Source of the DNA: JAUIET01 sp039111475
GTDB taxonomy: Bacteria > Pseudomonadota > Gammaproteobacteria > Pseudomonadales > JAUIET01
Direction of reading: 5' to 3'
Assembly (NCBI GenBank): GCA_039111475.1
Contig: JBCCIP010000005.1
Coordinates: forward strand, 105,235-169,234
DNA: 64,000 nt
Shown piece after piece: positions 1 through 8,548 of the stretch. Made by a program: the position numbers and the translations under genes. Under the pieces are notes generated by a model that saw nothing but the letters and a program-made list of their open reading frames with translations, was not told the DNA's origin and did no database searches. Each line of letters begins with the position of its first letter. Positions within the stretch are counted from its first letter, which is position 1.

Positions 1-226
1 GATTGAGAACATTTTTGCCGAGCATGCGTTGATAGCGACTTATGACGTCGATGATCGTGTAGTTACGCACATGCCCCATGTGGGCACGGCCACTGGGGTA
101 GGGGAACATCGCCAGGCAATAGTACTTCTCTTTGCTGTCATCTTCTTTGACTTCAAAGCTGGCATTGCTCTGCCAATAGTGCTGCGCATCGCGTTCAATG
201 GTTTCTGGGTGATACAGCTCGTCCAT
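1..226 (-). CDS. leuS: leucyl-tRNA synthetase, N-terminal part (cut by window edge)
   Basis: Only the first 75 codons are inside the window. They read MDELYHPETIERDAQHYWQ, then FPYPSGRAHMGHVRNYTIID and a QRMLGKNVL segment. This is the class I synthetase start of LeuRS, with the HIGH signature in its HMGH form. The enzyme charges tRNA-Leu in the cytoplasm. The start is the ATG at 226-224, which gives the normal LeuRS N-terminus; no clear Shine-Dalgarno precedes it. It lies downstream of lnt on the same strand, the usual gammaproteobacterial order, and a strong inverted repeat separates the two genes. Confidence 0.93.
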   Translation of the reverse strand, partial: MDELYHPETIERDAQHYWQSNASFEVKEDDSKEKYYCLAMFPYPSGRAHMGHVRNYTIIDVISRYQRMLGKNVLN

Positions 227-294
227 GCAGGTAAACGGATCTCTGACGGTAAAAAAACGAAAGGATACAGCAGGCTGCAATCCAGTGACAGCTA

Positions 295-344
295 CTAGTG
301 CTCCTTCAGCGTGCTAACGCGTTCGTGCGCTGAAGGAGCACTAG
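295..344 (-). repeat. perfect 17-bp inverted repeat across the lnt stop codon
   Basis: The arms are 295-311 (CTAGTGCTCCTTCAGCG) and 328-344 (its exact reverse complement), with a 16-nt loop. The TAG stop of lnt lies inside one arm. In the transcript this is a very stable hairpin between lnt and leuS. No T-run follows directly on the minus strand; the nearest is at 251-257. A role as processing site, mRNA 3'-end stabiliser or attenuator is therefore more likely than a textbook intrinsic terminator. Confidence 0.7.
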
Positions 345-1846
345 GGCATTGAAGACCTAAAAGTTGGCAGAAAGCCACAAAATGTGAGCAATACAAAGCA
401 GAGAAGGACTATTGGCCACTCACCAAATCTGGCGTAAGGCGTTAAACCACTTCGAATAGGAATCTCCCCACTGAGCACCTGGCGTTGGAACTGCTCTGTA
501 CGTGCCAGAATCTTCCCGTCAGCCGATATAAGCGCTGATACTCCATTATTAGTGCCCCTGACCATGCCCCGTCCCCACTCAAGAGCGCGCATTTGGGCCA
601 TTTGCAGATGTTGCAATGGCCCAAAAGAACTGCCGAACCAAGTATCGTTGCTGATGGTGAGCAATAAGTCGGGTGGGGGTGTATTGGCTTGCGGCACCGT
701 ATCCAGGTATACGGCTTCATAGCAAATAAGCGCAGCGGCCCGCAGGTCGCCAATACGTAAATACTGTTGTTGTGCAGGTCCGGCACTGAAACTGGACATG
801 GGTAAATCAAAAAAATCGATCAGACCGCGCAGCACACTTTCCAGCGGCATGAACTCACCGAACGGAACTAGATTTCGTTTGAAATACAATTGTCGATCTT
901 CGCCGAGGCTGGCGATGCTGTTATACGCCGCTCCTGTGTCCGGATCGCGATAAGGAATACCAGTAATAAAACGAGAGCCACTTAACCTGGCTTGGTTCTG
1001 CAATTGATTAAGAACCGCATCCGCTCGCTGATACAACATAGGAATGGCGGCTTCCGGCCAAAGCACAAGGTCCTTGCCCCATAAATCTTCCGACATATCG
1101 CGCTGCAACGCGATGTGCCCAGCAATCTTTGAACGTTGCCACTTCTCATTCTGATCGATATTGGCTTGCACCAGACCTGTGCTCAGCTGTTTGTCAGTAG
1201 CCTGTGTCCACTGTAACGGGTCCACGAGCAACGCGGTTGCCCATACCAGCAGCAATACGCCTGCAGGAATGGAGTGCGGCAAGCCGATATGATGACTACT
1301 GTCATTAGCCCCAGCTGCTGGGATCAGCCGCCAGATTACAGAAGCAGTCAGGGCCAGCGTGAAACTGATCAACAATACGCCGCCGATTGGTGCGAGACCT
1401 TGCAGTGGCCCTTGCACTTGACCATAGCCTACGAAGAGCCATGGAAAACCGGTCAGAAGCCAGGTGCGAGTCCACTCTCCTAATACCCAAATTGACGGGA
1501 ACAGCAGCACATCGCGTTGAGCGTCGTTTGAGTTTAGCCAGCGAAGAAGCGCACAGCTAATGGCGGGCAACAAGCCAAGACCAGTACACCAAAGAGCCGT
1601 GAGAAAGAGCGCCAGTGGCATGGGCGCGTTGCCAAACTGCTTAATGCTGACAAATACCCAGGACGCGCCGCTGCCGAACAGGCCAATTCCGAACAACCAG
1701 CCGCGCCAAAACGCCTTTTTCGGACTTGCCTGATGCAAAGCCCATAGCAACAGTAACAAACCGACAATGGCGGCTGGCCAAAAACTTAATGGGGCTAGGC
1801 TGGCCGTTAGCAGAATGCCGGCTACCAGCGCAGTAGCTGCTTTCAT
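341..1846 (-). CDS. lnt: apolipoprotein N-acyltransferase
   Basis: Inner-membrane enzyme that transfers the third acyl chain from phospholipid to the N-terminal cysteine of lipoproteins. The 501-aa protein has a polytopic hydrophobic N-terminal half and a C-terminal nitrilase-fold domain. The catalytic triad is visible: E265 in VLWPEAAIP, K323 in YFKRNLVPFGE and C375 in ALICYEAVY. Length and layout match the family (about 510 aa in E. coli). It starts 5 nt downstream of corC and precedes leuS, as in other gammaproteobacteria, and is probably co-transcribed from the miaB/phoH side. Confidence 0.95.
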   Translation of the reverse strand: MKAATALVAGILLTASLAPLSFWPAAIVGLLLLLWALHQASPKKAFWRGWLFGIGLFGSGASWVFVSIKQFGNAPMPLALFLTALWCTGLGLLPAISCALLRWLNSNDAQRDVLLFPSIWVLGEWTRTWLLTGFPWLFVGYGQVQGPLQGLAPIGGVLLISFTLALTASVIWRLIPAAGANDSSHHIGLPHSIPAGVLLLVWATALLVDPLQWTQATDKQLSTGLVQANIDQNEKWQRSKIAGHIALQRDMSEDLWGKDLVLWPEAAIPMLYQRADAVLNQLQNQARLSGSRFITGIPYRDPDTGAAYNSIASLGEDRQLYFKRNLVPFGEFMPLESVLRGLIDFFDLPMSSFSAGPAQQQYLRIGDLRAAALICYEAVYLDTVPQANTPPPDLLLTISNDTWFGSSFGPLQHLQMAQMRALEWGRGMVRGTNNGVSALISADGKILARTEQFQRQVLSGEIPIRSGLTPYARFGEWPIVLLCFVLLTFCGFLPTFRSSMP

Positions 1847-1851
1847 AGCTC

Positions 1852-2685
1852 TTACTTGGCGATGGTCATGCGTAACAGATGAATTTGCCGTGAGTCTGCG
1901 TTAATCACACGAAAACGATAGTCGTTGATATTGACCACTTCATTGCGTTTGGGTAGATAACCAAACTCTTGCATCAGTATCCCGCCAATCGTATCGAATT
2001 CATTTTCACTGAATTCGGCCTTGAATTGGCGATTAAAATTCTCTATTGGTGTCAGAGCCTTGATAAGATAGTCGTTGTCGGTGATTTTGCGTATATAGCC
2101 GTCGGGTTGTATGTCATGCTCGTCTTCTATCTCGCCGACAATCTCTTCAAGTACATCTTCGATCGTTACCAGGCCTTCAACGTCACCGTATTCGTCTAAT
2201 ACGATGGCCATGTGGTTTCTGGTTTCTCGAAATTCTCTAAGCAATACGTTTAAGCGCTTACTTTCCGGTATGAACGTCACCGGGCGCAGTAAATCTGCCA
2301 GATTTAAGTCTTCCCCAGCGCTTTTTAGCACGTGGGGTAACAGGTCCTTAGCCAGCAGAATGCCGCGCACATCGTCTTTGTTCTCACCTATAACCGGAAA
2401 ACGTGAATGCGCAGACTTGATAATTTTCTCCATTAGTTCGGCCGGAGGCTCGTCCATAGAGACCTTGACCATTTGTGCGGCTGGAATAAGTATGTCTCGA
2501 ACCTGTTTATCTGATACCTGCAGCGCGCCTTCAATAATGCCCAAGGCTTCCCGGTCAATTAGATCATTCTGTTGCGCTTCGGCTAGTAGCTCAAGCAACT
2601 CGGCTCGAGTTTTTGGCGATGCATTAAATAGATGGCCCAGTTTGTCTAACCAGCTCTTGTCTTCGTCTTCATGTTCTTCGTTCAT
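1852..2685 (-). CDS. corC: CorC/YbeX family CBS-domain protein
   Basis: Cytosolic CorC/HlyC-type protein linked in E. coli to Mg/Co efflux and ribosome physiology (YbeX). It has an acidic N-terminus (NEEHEDEDKSW), paired CBS domains around residues 55-180 (DILIPAAQM, SRFPVIGENKDDVRGIL, VLDEYGDVEGLVTIEDVLEE) and a C-terminal CorC_HlyC domain (FDTIGGILMQEFGYLP). The ATG at 2685 is chosen because it overlaps the ybeY stop as ATGA, implying translational coupling; the frame stays open 11 codons further upstream inside ybeY. This gives 277 aa, shorter than membrane-anchored CorB-type homologues. Confidence 0.93.
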   Translation of the reverse strand: MNEEHEDEDKSWLDKLGHLFNASPKTRAELLELLAEAQQNDLIDREALGIIEGALQVSDKQVRDILIPAAQMVKVSMDEPPAELMEKIIKSAHSRFPVIGENKDDVRGILLAKDLLPHVLKSAGEDLNLADLLRPVTFIPESKRLNVLLREFRETRNHMAIVLDEYGDVEGLVTIEDVLEEIVGEIEDEHDIQPDGYIRKITDNDYLIKALTPIENFNRQFKAEFSENEFDTIGGILMQEFGYLPKRNEVVNINDYRFRVINADSRQIHLLRMTIAK

Positions 2686-3191
2686 GACACTCTTGTTGTT
2701 ATCTCGTTGATGTCGCAATAAGGGGCAGCATATCCCATGGCAAGCAGTATTTGTGTTTCAAGATTTTCCATTACCGTGGCGTCAGAGTCATCAATGTGGT
2801 CGTAACCGCATAGATGCAAAACGCCGTGCACGAAAAGATGCGCCCAGTGGGCCTCTTTTAGCTTGTTCTGAGCAATGCTTTCTGAAGCAACCACATCTGC
2901 ACAAATCGCAATATCGCCCAGCAAATCTCTCAGTTCTTCGTTTTCCAGAAGTACTTGCGGCGGAATGTTGCGGGTGTCGGCCTCAAAAGACAGTACGTTT
3001 GTGAGACCTTGCTTATCTCGAAATTTTGCATTGAGCTGACTCATTTCTTCGCTGGATACAATACGAACACAGATGTTCCCGCAGCATGCAACGCACTCGT
3101 TGAGAGTATTGGTCCATTGCTGGAATAAAGCTTCTGATGGCGTGTCTGTGGTGTTGACCGAGTAGTCCAATTGCACTGCGAGTCCGTTCAT
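2682..3191 (-). CDS. ybeY: endoribonuclease YbeY (rRNA maturation factor)
   Basis: Zinc-dependent single-strand endoribonuclease needed for 16S rRNA 3'-end maturation and late-stage 70S quality control. The metal motif HGVLHLCGYDH is present (H122, H126, H132), as are the conserved R59 in KFRDKQGLTNVLSF and the GDIAIC segment. Length is 169 aa, usual for the family. The start overlaps the phoH-like stop by one base (TAATG) and the stop overlaps corC by ATGA, so the three genes form a tightly coupled unit. An extra pair of cysteines (ECVACCG) in the N-terminal region is unusual. Confidence 0.95.
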   Translation of the reverse strand: MNGLAVQLDYSVNTTDTPSEALFQQWTNTLNECVACCGNICVRIVSSEEMSQLNAKFRDKQGLTNVLSFEADTRNIPPQVLLENEELRDLLGDIAICADVVASESIAQNKLKEAHWAHLFVHGVLHLCGYDHIDDSDATVMENLETQILLAMGYAAPYCDINEITTRVS

Positions 3192-4294
3192 TACCTTTTG
3201 TACTCTTGCGCTGAGCTTTTGCCTGATCCCGACCGTGTTTCATGTCGTTCGTACGCTTCAACAATGCGCTGCACTAACTGGTGACGCACCACATCCTTTG
3301 ATTCAAATTCGACCTGGCCAATGCCGTCAATTCGCCTCAATACTGATATGGCGTGTTTTAATCCTGAATAAGTATCTTTGGGCAGATCGACCTGGGTAAG
3401 ATCACCAGTGATTACTGCGGTAGAACCGAAGCCGATTCGGGTAAGAAACATTTTCATCTGGGCTTTGGTGGTATTTTGCGCCTCATCGAGAATGATAAAG
3501 CTGTCGTTTAGTGTTCGACCACGCATGTAAGCAAGGGGCGCGACTTCTATGACGTTTCTTTCTATCAACTTTCCCACCGTCTCGAAGCCTAGCATTTCAT
3601 ACAGTGCGTCGTACAAAGGTCGCAGATAGGGATCGATTTTCTGGCTTAAATCGCCAGGCAAAAATCCGAGCTTTTCGCCTGCCTCCACAGCTGGTCTCAC
3701 CAGCAAAATACGACTTACCTTGTCTTGCTCTAAAGCGGCCACGGCACAGGCTACCGCTAGCCAGGTTTTTCCTGTGCCTGCAGGGCCAATACCAAAATTA
3801 ATGTCTTTACTCTGAATGAGTTTTACATAACGCTTTTGGTTAGCTCCTCGAGGCTTGACCAGAACACGGCGCGTGCGAAGCATGCTCAGATTGGCTGCAT
3901 CTGCTGGTTCTTCAGTGGGTTCCCAGCTGGCTTCCTGAAGATGTAAGTGCACCTGTTCAGGGCTCAGGTGCCCGTTGTCAGTTGCCGCGTACAGTTCTTT
4001 CAAAACGTGTTGGGCTGAGCGAACCTGGGCCGGGCCGCCCTCTATCGAAAAGCTGTTGCCGCGGTTTCGAATCTGCACGCCCAGACGCTGCTCTATTTGC
4101 ATGAGGTTTTGGTTAAACTGACCACACAGATCTGCCAACCGCTGCGCGTTGTATGGTTGCAATTCCAGGCGGCGATGGATAGTTTCTTGCTGACTGCCAC
4201 CGTCGGTAAGCTGGGCTGACAAGTGCTCTGCACTTGCTGTCGCTTCAGGTGGAAAAGTTGAATTGTCAGAGAGGTTGGACGTGTCGGGTTTCAA
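3191..4294 (-). CDS. ybeZ: PhoH-like NTPase (YbeZ)
   Basis: PhoH-family P-loop NTPase that partners YbeY in ribosome and RNA metabolism. The N-terminal ~130 residues contain a KH-like segment (RLGVQIRNRGNSFSIEG). Walker A is GIGPAGTGKT at 168-177 and Walker B is FIILDEAQN at 267-273. Length is 367 aa. It is the first gene of the ybeZ-ybeY-corC-lnt group; 156 nt separate it from miaB, in which I found no convincing terminator or sigma32 site. Confidence 0.93.
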   Translation of the reverse strand: MKPDTSNLSDNSTFPPEATASAEHLSAQLTDGGSQQETIHRRLELQPYNAQRLADLCGQFNQNLMQIEQRLGVQIRNRGNSFSIEGGPAQVRSAQHVLKELYAATDNGHLSPEQVHLHLQEASWEPTEEPADAANLSMLRTRRVLVKPRGANQKRYVKLIQSKDINFGIGPAGTGKTWLAVACAVAALEQDKVSRILLVRPAVEAGEKLGFLPGDLSQKIDPYLRPLYDALYEMLGFETVGKLIERNVIEVAPLAYMRGRTLNDSFIILDEAQNTTKAQMKMFLTRIGFGSTAVITGDLTQVDLPKDTYSGLKHAISVLRRIDGIGQVEFESKDVVRHQLVQRIVEAYERHETRSGSGKSSAQEYKR

Positions 4295-4450
4295 TTAAAG
4301 TGTTAGGGATGGAGCATCGAGCTGAGGAGTCTTGCTGATTACAAGCGCTGCCTGCTGAGATTGGTACCACCCGGGGCCTGCCGACCCTATAGAACATGTA
4401 GCAAGAATATAAGAAAAATGAGGTTTTGGGTATATTATTTTGGCTTCAAA

Positions 4451-5782
4451 TCAGACTAGCGAACCGCGTAATGAGTTTGGCAAAGCCTGGTCAATCCGCA
4501 GTACGGCAAAATCGCCGATCAGATCATTGTTGTCGGCCTTGAAATTGACAACCCGGTTGTTTTCGGTTCGCCCCTGCAATTCCTGCGGGTCTTTTCGGGA
4601 TGGGCCCATCACCAGAACGGTTTGCCGGGTACCTACCATTTGCCGGCTAATTCGTTGGGCCTGTTGATTAATTCTGTCCTGCAGAATGTGCAGACGTTGT
4701 TTCTTTTCCTGCATGGGAACCGGGTCTTCCAGCTCCGCCGCTGGAGTGCCCGGTCTGGCGCTGTATATGAAGCTAAAGCTGTGATCAAACCCAATCTCAT
4801 TAATCAGACTCATAGTTTGCTCGAAATCACTGTCGGTCTCACCTGGAAAGCCGATGATAAAGTCCGATGAAAGACTGATTTCCGGTCTGTGCAGGCGCAG
4901 CAGCCTGATCTTGGCGACGTATTCCTCAGCGCTGTGCCCCCGCTTCATACGACGTAGAACATCATCCGAGCCGCTTTGAACTGGCAGGTGGAGGTGATTA
5001 ACCAGCTCAGGTATCTCAGCGTAGGCGTCAATCAACGCTTGGCTGAATTCCACAGGGTGTGAGGTTGTGTAGCGAATTCTGTCAATTCCTGGAACGGCGG
5101 CTACAAAACTTAATAACTCAGCAAAATCAATGACTTCATGCAGGTGGTTAAGGCCACGATAGGCGTTCACGTTCTGGCCCAGCAGGTTCACTTCGCGCAC
5201 CCCGCGCTGTGCCAGACCCGCAATCTCAGCCAAAACGTCGTCAAATGGGCGGCTGATTTCCTCACCGCGGGTGTACGGAACAACACAGAAAGTGCAGTAC
5301 TTGCTGCAGCCTTCCATGATAGATACAAACGCGGAAGGACCATCGACACTTGGCTCAGGCAGGCGGTCGAACTTTTCGATCTCCGGGAATGTAACGTCAA
5401 CTACCGGTATGCCTGGCTGACGCTTGCTGATCATATCGGGTACGCGATGCAAGGTTTGCGGACCAAACACCAAATCAACAAACGGTGCCCTGTCAGTGAT
5501 GGCCTTCCCTTCCTGGCTCGCTACGCAGCCGCCCACACCTATTATTATGTCGGGCTGTTGTTCTTTGAGCAGACGCCAACGCCCCAGCTGATGAAAAACC
5601 TTCTCCTGGGCCTTTTCCCTGATCGAGCAGGTGTTCAGCAATAGCACATCTGCGTCGTTTTCGTTTTCGGTGGCTACTAGATCATGCTCCAGCTGCAGTA
5701 AATCCCGCACACGACTGCTGTCGTACTCGTTCATCTGGCAACCATGTGTTTTGATGTACAGTTTCTTTGCTGGAACAGGCAT
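4451..5782 (-). CDS. miaB: tRNA-2-methylthio-N6-dimethylallyladenosine synthase
   Basis: Radical SAM methylthiotransferase that converts i6A37 to ms2i6A37 in tRNA. The N-terminal MTTase domain carries the auxiliary cluster cysteines C15, C52 and C86. The radical SAM cluster is C159-x3-C163-x2-C166 in EGCSKYCTFCVVPYTRG. A C-terminal TRAM domain follows (residues ~375-440, QTVLVMGPS...ENNRVVNF). At 443 aa it is full length. Start KKLYIKTHGCQMNEYDS matches the family N-terminus. It is divergent from the DUF1820 gene, with a short shared upstream region. Confidence 0.96.
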   Translation of the reverse strand: MPVPAKKLYIKTHGCQMNEYDSSRVRDLLQLEHDLVATENENDADVLLLNTCSIREKAQEKVFHQLGRWRLLKEQQPDIIIGVGGCVASQEGKAITDRAPFVDLVFGPQTLHRVPDMISKRQPGIPVVDVTFPEIEKFDRLPEPSVDGPSAFVSIMEGCSKYCTFCVVPYTRGEEISRPFDDVLAEIAGLAQRGVREVNLLGQNVNAYRGLNHLHEVIDFAELLSFVAAVPGIDRIRYTTSHPVEFSQALIDAYAEIPELVNHLHLPVQSGSDDVLRRMKRGHSAEEYVAKIRLLRLHRPEISLSSDFIIGFPGETDSDFEQTMSLINEIGFDHSFSFIYSARPGTPAAELEDPVPMQEKKQRLHILQDRINQQAQRISRQMVGTRQTVLVMGPSRKDPQELQGRTENNRVVNFKADNNDLIGDFAVLRIDQALPNSLRGSLV

Positions 5783-5878
5783 CTGCAGCGATTCTAGGCT
5801 ATCTTTTGGGGGGCGGCATTATAACTGCGCAATGGCATTTATGGTATATTGTGTGGCGTTATTCAGCGAGTTCAAATC

Positions 5879-6217
5879 ATGGCCGATGAGGCAATCTACA
5901 AAGTAATTTTTCAGAACCAGAGCCAGGTTTATGAAGTGTATGCGCGCGAAATCTATCAGAGCGACATGTACGGTTTTATCGAGGTCGAAGAGTTTGTATT
6001 CGGAGAGCGCAGCAATGTGCTGGTCGACCCCGGCGAAGAAAAGCTAAAAAATGAATTCAGCGGGGTGGCCAGAAGTTACATCCCAATGCACGCGATCATC
6101 AGAATTGATGAAGTTGAGCGCGAAGGCGTGGGTAAAGTCACTGAAAGCAAGGGTGGTTTTGAAAAGGTAACTCATCTGCCACTACCCAACAGGGCGCCGC
6201 TAGACTCCGGCGATTAG
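5879..6217 (+). CDS. DUF1820 family protein
   Basis: Small conserved proteobacterial protein of unknown function, 112 aa. The N-terminus ADEAIYKVIFQNQSQVYEVY and the segment GFIEVEEFVFGERS match my memory of the DUF1820 family, which in pseudomonads also lies next to miaB. The ATG at 5879 gives the family N-terminus; an in-frame TTG at 5849 would add ten residues without support. No membrane segment or signal peptide. It is divergent from miaB and convergent with the PilZ gene. Family assignment is from recall of the sequence pattern. Confidence 0.8.
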   Translation: MADEAIYKVIFQNQSQVYEVYAREIYQSDMYGFIEVEEFVFGERSNVLVDPGEEKLKNEFSGVARSYIPMHAIIRIDEVEREGVGKVTESKGGFEKVTHLPLPNRAPLDSGD

Positions 6218-6266
6218 ATGATCGCTAACGGTTTATCAGCTGGCGGTTAATTTGTGCCCTAGGTGT

Positions 6267-6632
6267 CTATGAGTCCGTACCGTAGGTGTCTATCAAATGC
6301 TGAATCAGGCGTTCTGCCGTGTCTGAAGCATCTATGATCTGAAATCCTGCCCAATGCTGACCCGCGATACTGCTTGGGCTGCACCACAAACAGTCTGCAC
6401 CCACGTTGATAACCTTGTGCCCGTCCAGATCCTGAGGCAAAGACATCGCAAACTGATAGATGTTGCCCGCTTCCGGTTCCTGTTCCATCACTAGCATCAA
6501 GCCTTCGATTGTAAGGTTAACTATCTCGCCAACGCGGTCTCCATTCAATACGTCGTAAACGGCAATATCAGTGCCGAGATAGACTCTCCTGTGCTTACGG
6601 TGGTTACTGTAATCGGTTGCTGCTGTATTCAT
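6267..6632 (-). CDS. PilZ domain protein (single domain)
   Basis: 121-aa single PilZ domain, probably a cyclic-di-GMP receptor. The c-di-GMP signature is present as HRKHRR near residues 11-16. The second motif is NLTIEG (38-43), replacing the usual D/NxSxxG serine with threonine. The start overlaps the stop of the upstream DUF1631 gene by four bases (6629-6632, ATGA), so both are made from one message and the pair probably works together. The 11-mer TAGGTGTCTAT occurs at the stop codon and again 21 bp inside the gene. Confidence 0.85.
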   Translation of the reverse strand: MNTAATDYSNHRKHRRVYLGTDIAVYDVLNGDRVGEIVNLTIEGLMLVMEQEPEAGNIYQFAMSLPQDLDGHKVINVGADCLWCSPSSIAGQHWAGFQIIDASDTAERLIQHLIDTYGTDS

Positions 6633-8293
6633 CCTGCTTTCGCCTCCATCGCAGTACCTTGGTACTGCCCGTACGTGCCCACACCCGGATTTTTGTGGTG
6701 ATGCATTAGTTGCTGTAAGAAGTGCCGTACTTCCAGACCTTCACCGCCACAGGCCAATATTCCGTGACGCAGTTGCGGCGCAAGCTCGGTAAATTCTGTT
6801 TCAGACTGGCCTTCGCCGCCTACCGCGTAAGTGATGATGCGGTCGATTAAATTCAGGCAAGCTTCAGCCTGCTCTGGGTCGTCCTGTCTATTGGTATAAA
6901 GGCTGGTCACGTATTGCACCCAGGTGTCATATAAAAAATCGATCACAAGGTCTGGAACAGGAAGTTCGGCCTGTCGAATTTTGGCTTCCGCGATTCTGCG
7001 CACACTCATTTTGAGGCTGTCTATCTGACGTAAACCCGTTTGACAGCGCTTCTTTTTATCCAAATGTGCATGAATCATGCGGTCGTGATGCCGCAGCTCA
7101 GCGCTAAAACGAAAGGCTAACTCAGAGAATACTCTGGGACGCAATTCAGATTGCGCGCTCAGTTGTTCTACCACGGATTTGATCTGCAACAATAGGGCCG
7201 GCCGTTGCAGTGGTGCGGCCTTGCTTTGGTAAAGTTCTATGGCGCGAGTTAAAGTGTGCAACAATCGCTGTGCGGGGTGATCTGGATTATTGGCCAGAGT
7301 ATCGTCTGACAATGCTAATCTCACGTAAGGCGTATACAGACGGCTGAGCAAACTTTTGATATGACTGCTCATCGCGTCGTGGCTGAGCAGTTCGTTAAAT
7401 AGTAGCCCTACAGCCTCGATAGCCTGAATATTGTCATCCTGAAGCGCTTCGTTAGCCGCTGGCGTAAAAATGGCTTCATCCGGTATCGGGCCTGATAGCT
7501 GATGCATGGCAACACTTTCTATGCTGTCTTGCTGCTTGGCAACTGTCGTTACTTTGTTACTGTCTTGCTGTTGATCGTGTTCTCTGGCCGCTTGTTGTTG
7601 CTGTTCCAGCAGGCTTGAACGGGTTTGGTCCGGGTTTTCTCTGCTGTCTCGCAGATTAGGCAATATGCCTTGCTCTGCGAGGAAACTGTTCATCTGTTCA
7701 TACAGATCATTGAGTTGTCGCAGGAAGCTCGTTTCAAACAACCGAAAAGCCAGTATGCGTGTTTGTAGGTTCCAGTGCAGGCTGGTTATTGCGCGCTCAA
7801 AGGCATGAGCGAAACTTAAGGGAGTAAATGGATTTCGTTGTGCGGTAACCTTCATCTGGCTGATCACAGAAAGCCGATTGTTCAGTGCACCAAGCAACAC
7901 TTCGCCGCGCAATGCCGCTGCATTGATCATATTTGGCAGCGCAAGCTCGCTTTCAATAACGCGTTCCAGTTCCTTGCTAATTGGCACACCGCTTTCGCGT
8001 TGATTCAGAAAATCGGCAAATTCGGCATAGGTGTTGTTAATCGCCGTTAAAAATGCACTCTCGAATTGCTCAAACCTGGCCTTGTTGCGCTTCTCCAGCA
8101 CAAACTTACGTAAGGACTGCTGTTCAAGTTGCGCGTTAGCCGCAACCTCGACCTGGCTTTCCTTTTCCAGCAATGCGGAAAGTTGATCATTCTTGCTTTC
8201 GAACTGCCGATAGAAATCGGCTAAATGAACACGACAGAAATCGTCACTGAAATTTTGCAGCTCTCGAAGCATAAAATTTTGTATGTTTTTCAT
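6629..8293 (-). CDS. DUF1631 family protein
   Basis: 554-aa soluble, helix-rich protein. The segment LLSRLYTPYVRLALSDDT followed by NNPDHPAQRLLHTLTRAI is the pattern I associate with DUF1631. The N-terminal ~110 residues are charged and coiled-coil-like. Gln-rich linkers lie near residues 225-250 (EQQQQAAREHDQQQD). It is shorter than the ~700-750 aa DUF1631 proteins I know, and its PilZ module is encoded as the next, coupled gene. Function is unknown; the PilZ coupling suggests a c-di-GMP-linked role (inference). It is divergent from lon. Confidence 0.75.
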   Translation of the reverse strand: MKNIQNFMLRELQNFSDDFCRVHLADFYRQFESKNDQLSALLEKESQVEVAANAQLEQQSLRKFVLEKRNKARFEQFESAFLTAINNTYAEFADFLNQRESGVPISKELERVIESELALPNMINAAALRGEVLLGALNNRLSVISQMKVTAQRNPFTPLSFAHAFERAITSLHWNLQTRILAFRLFETSFLRQLNDLYEQMNSFLAEQGILPNLRDSRENPDQTRSSLLEQQQQAAREHDQQQDSNKVTTVAKQQDSIESVAMHQLSGPIPDEAIFTPAANEALQDDNIQAIEAVGLLFNELLSHDAMSSHIKSLLSRLYTPYVRLALSDDTLANNPDHPAQRLLHTLTRAIELYQSKAAPLQRPALLLQIKSVVEQLSAQSELRPRVFSELAFRFSAELRHHDRMIHAHLDKKKRCQTGLRQIDSLKMSVRRIAEAKIRQAELPVPDLVIDFLYDTWVQYVTSLYTNRQDDPEQAEACLNLIDRIITYAVGGEGQSETEFTELAPQLRHGILACGGEGLEVRHFLQQLMHHHKNPGVGTYGQYQGTAMEAKAG

Positions 8294-8485
8294 TTTATTC
8301 TATAAAAATCAACAAGATATTGGTCTTCGTGTTATTCAGTGCCGCAATTCTCACAGCAAGCCCCAGGCCCTTACATCAGTATAGACAGAAAGCCAGCTTC
8401 CGCCGTGTTTTTGGCTAAAAAACAGACTATTCTGCAGCTTCAGGGTTCGAACGGTAGAAATTGCCCGTCTGTCACCCTAACAGCG

Positions 8486-8513
8486 CTTGATATCGCCATT
8501 TCAGCACCCATAT
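8486..8513 (+). promoter_or_regulatory. sigma32-type heat-shock promoter of lon
   Basis: The -35 element CTTGATA (8486-8492) differs at one position from the RpoH consensus CTTGAAA. After a 13-nt spacer the -10 element ACCCATAT (8506-8513) matches CCCCATNT at all but one position. Transcription would start near 8520, about 28 nt before the lon ATG. The match is visible in the sequence; heat-shock use is inferred from known lon regulation. Confidence 0.65.
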
Positions 8514-8548
8514 TGATCGAGCAGTTTGAAAGTGTATGAGCAAGAGAG

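Noticed and set aside
2111..2710. 199-codon plus-strand open frame
   Set aside because: Antisense to corC, Ser-rich, no ribosome site; the corC reading has both CBS domains.
8339..8539. 66-codon plus-strand frame before lon
   Set aside because: It overlaps the sigma32-type promoter of lon, has no ribosome site and no recognisable product.
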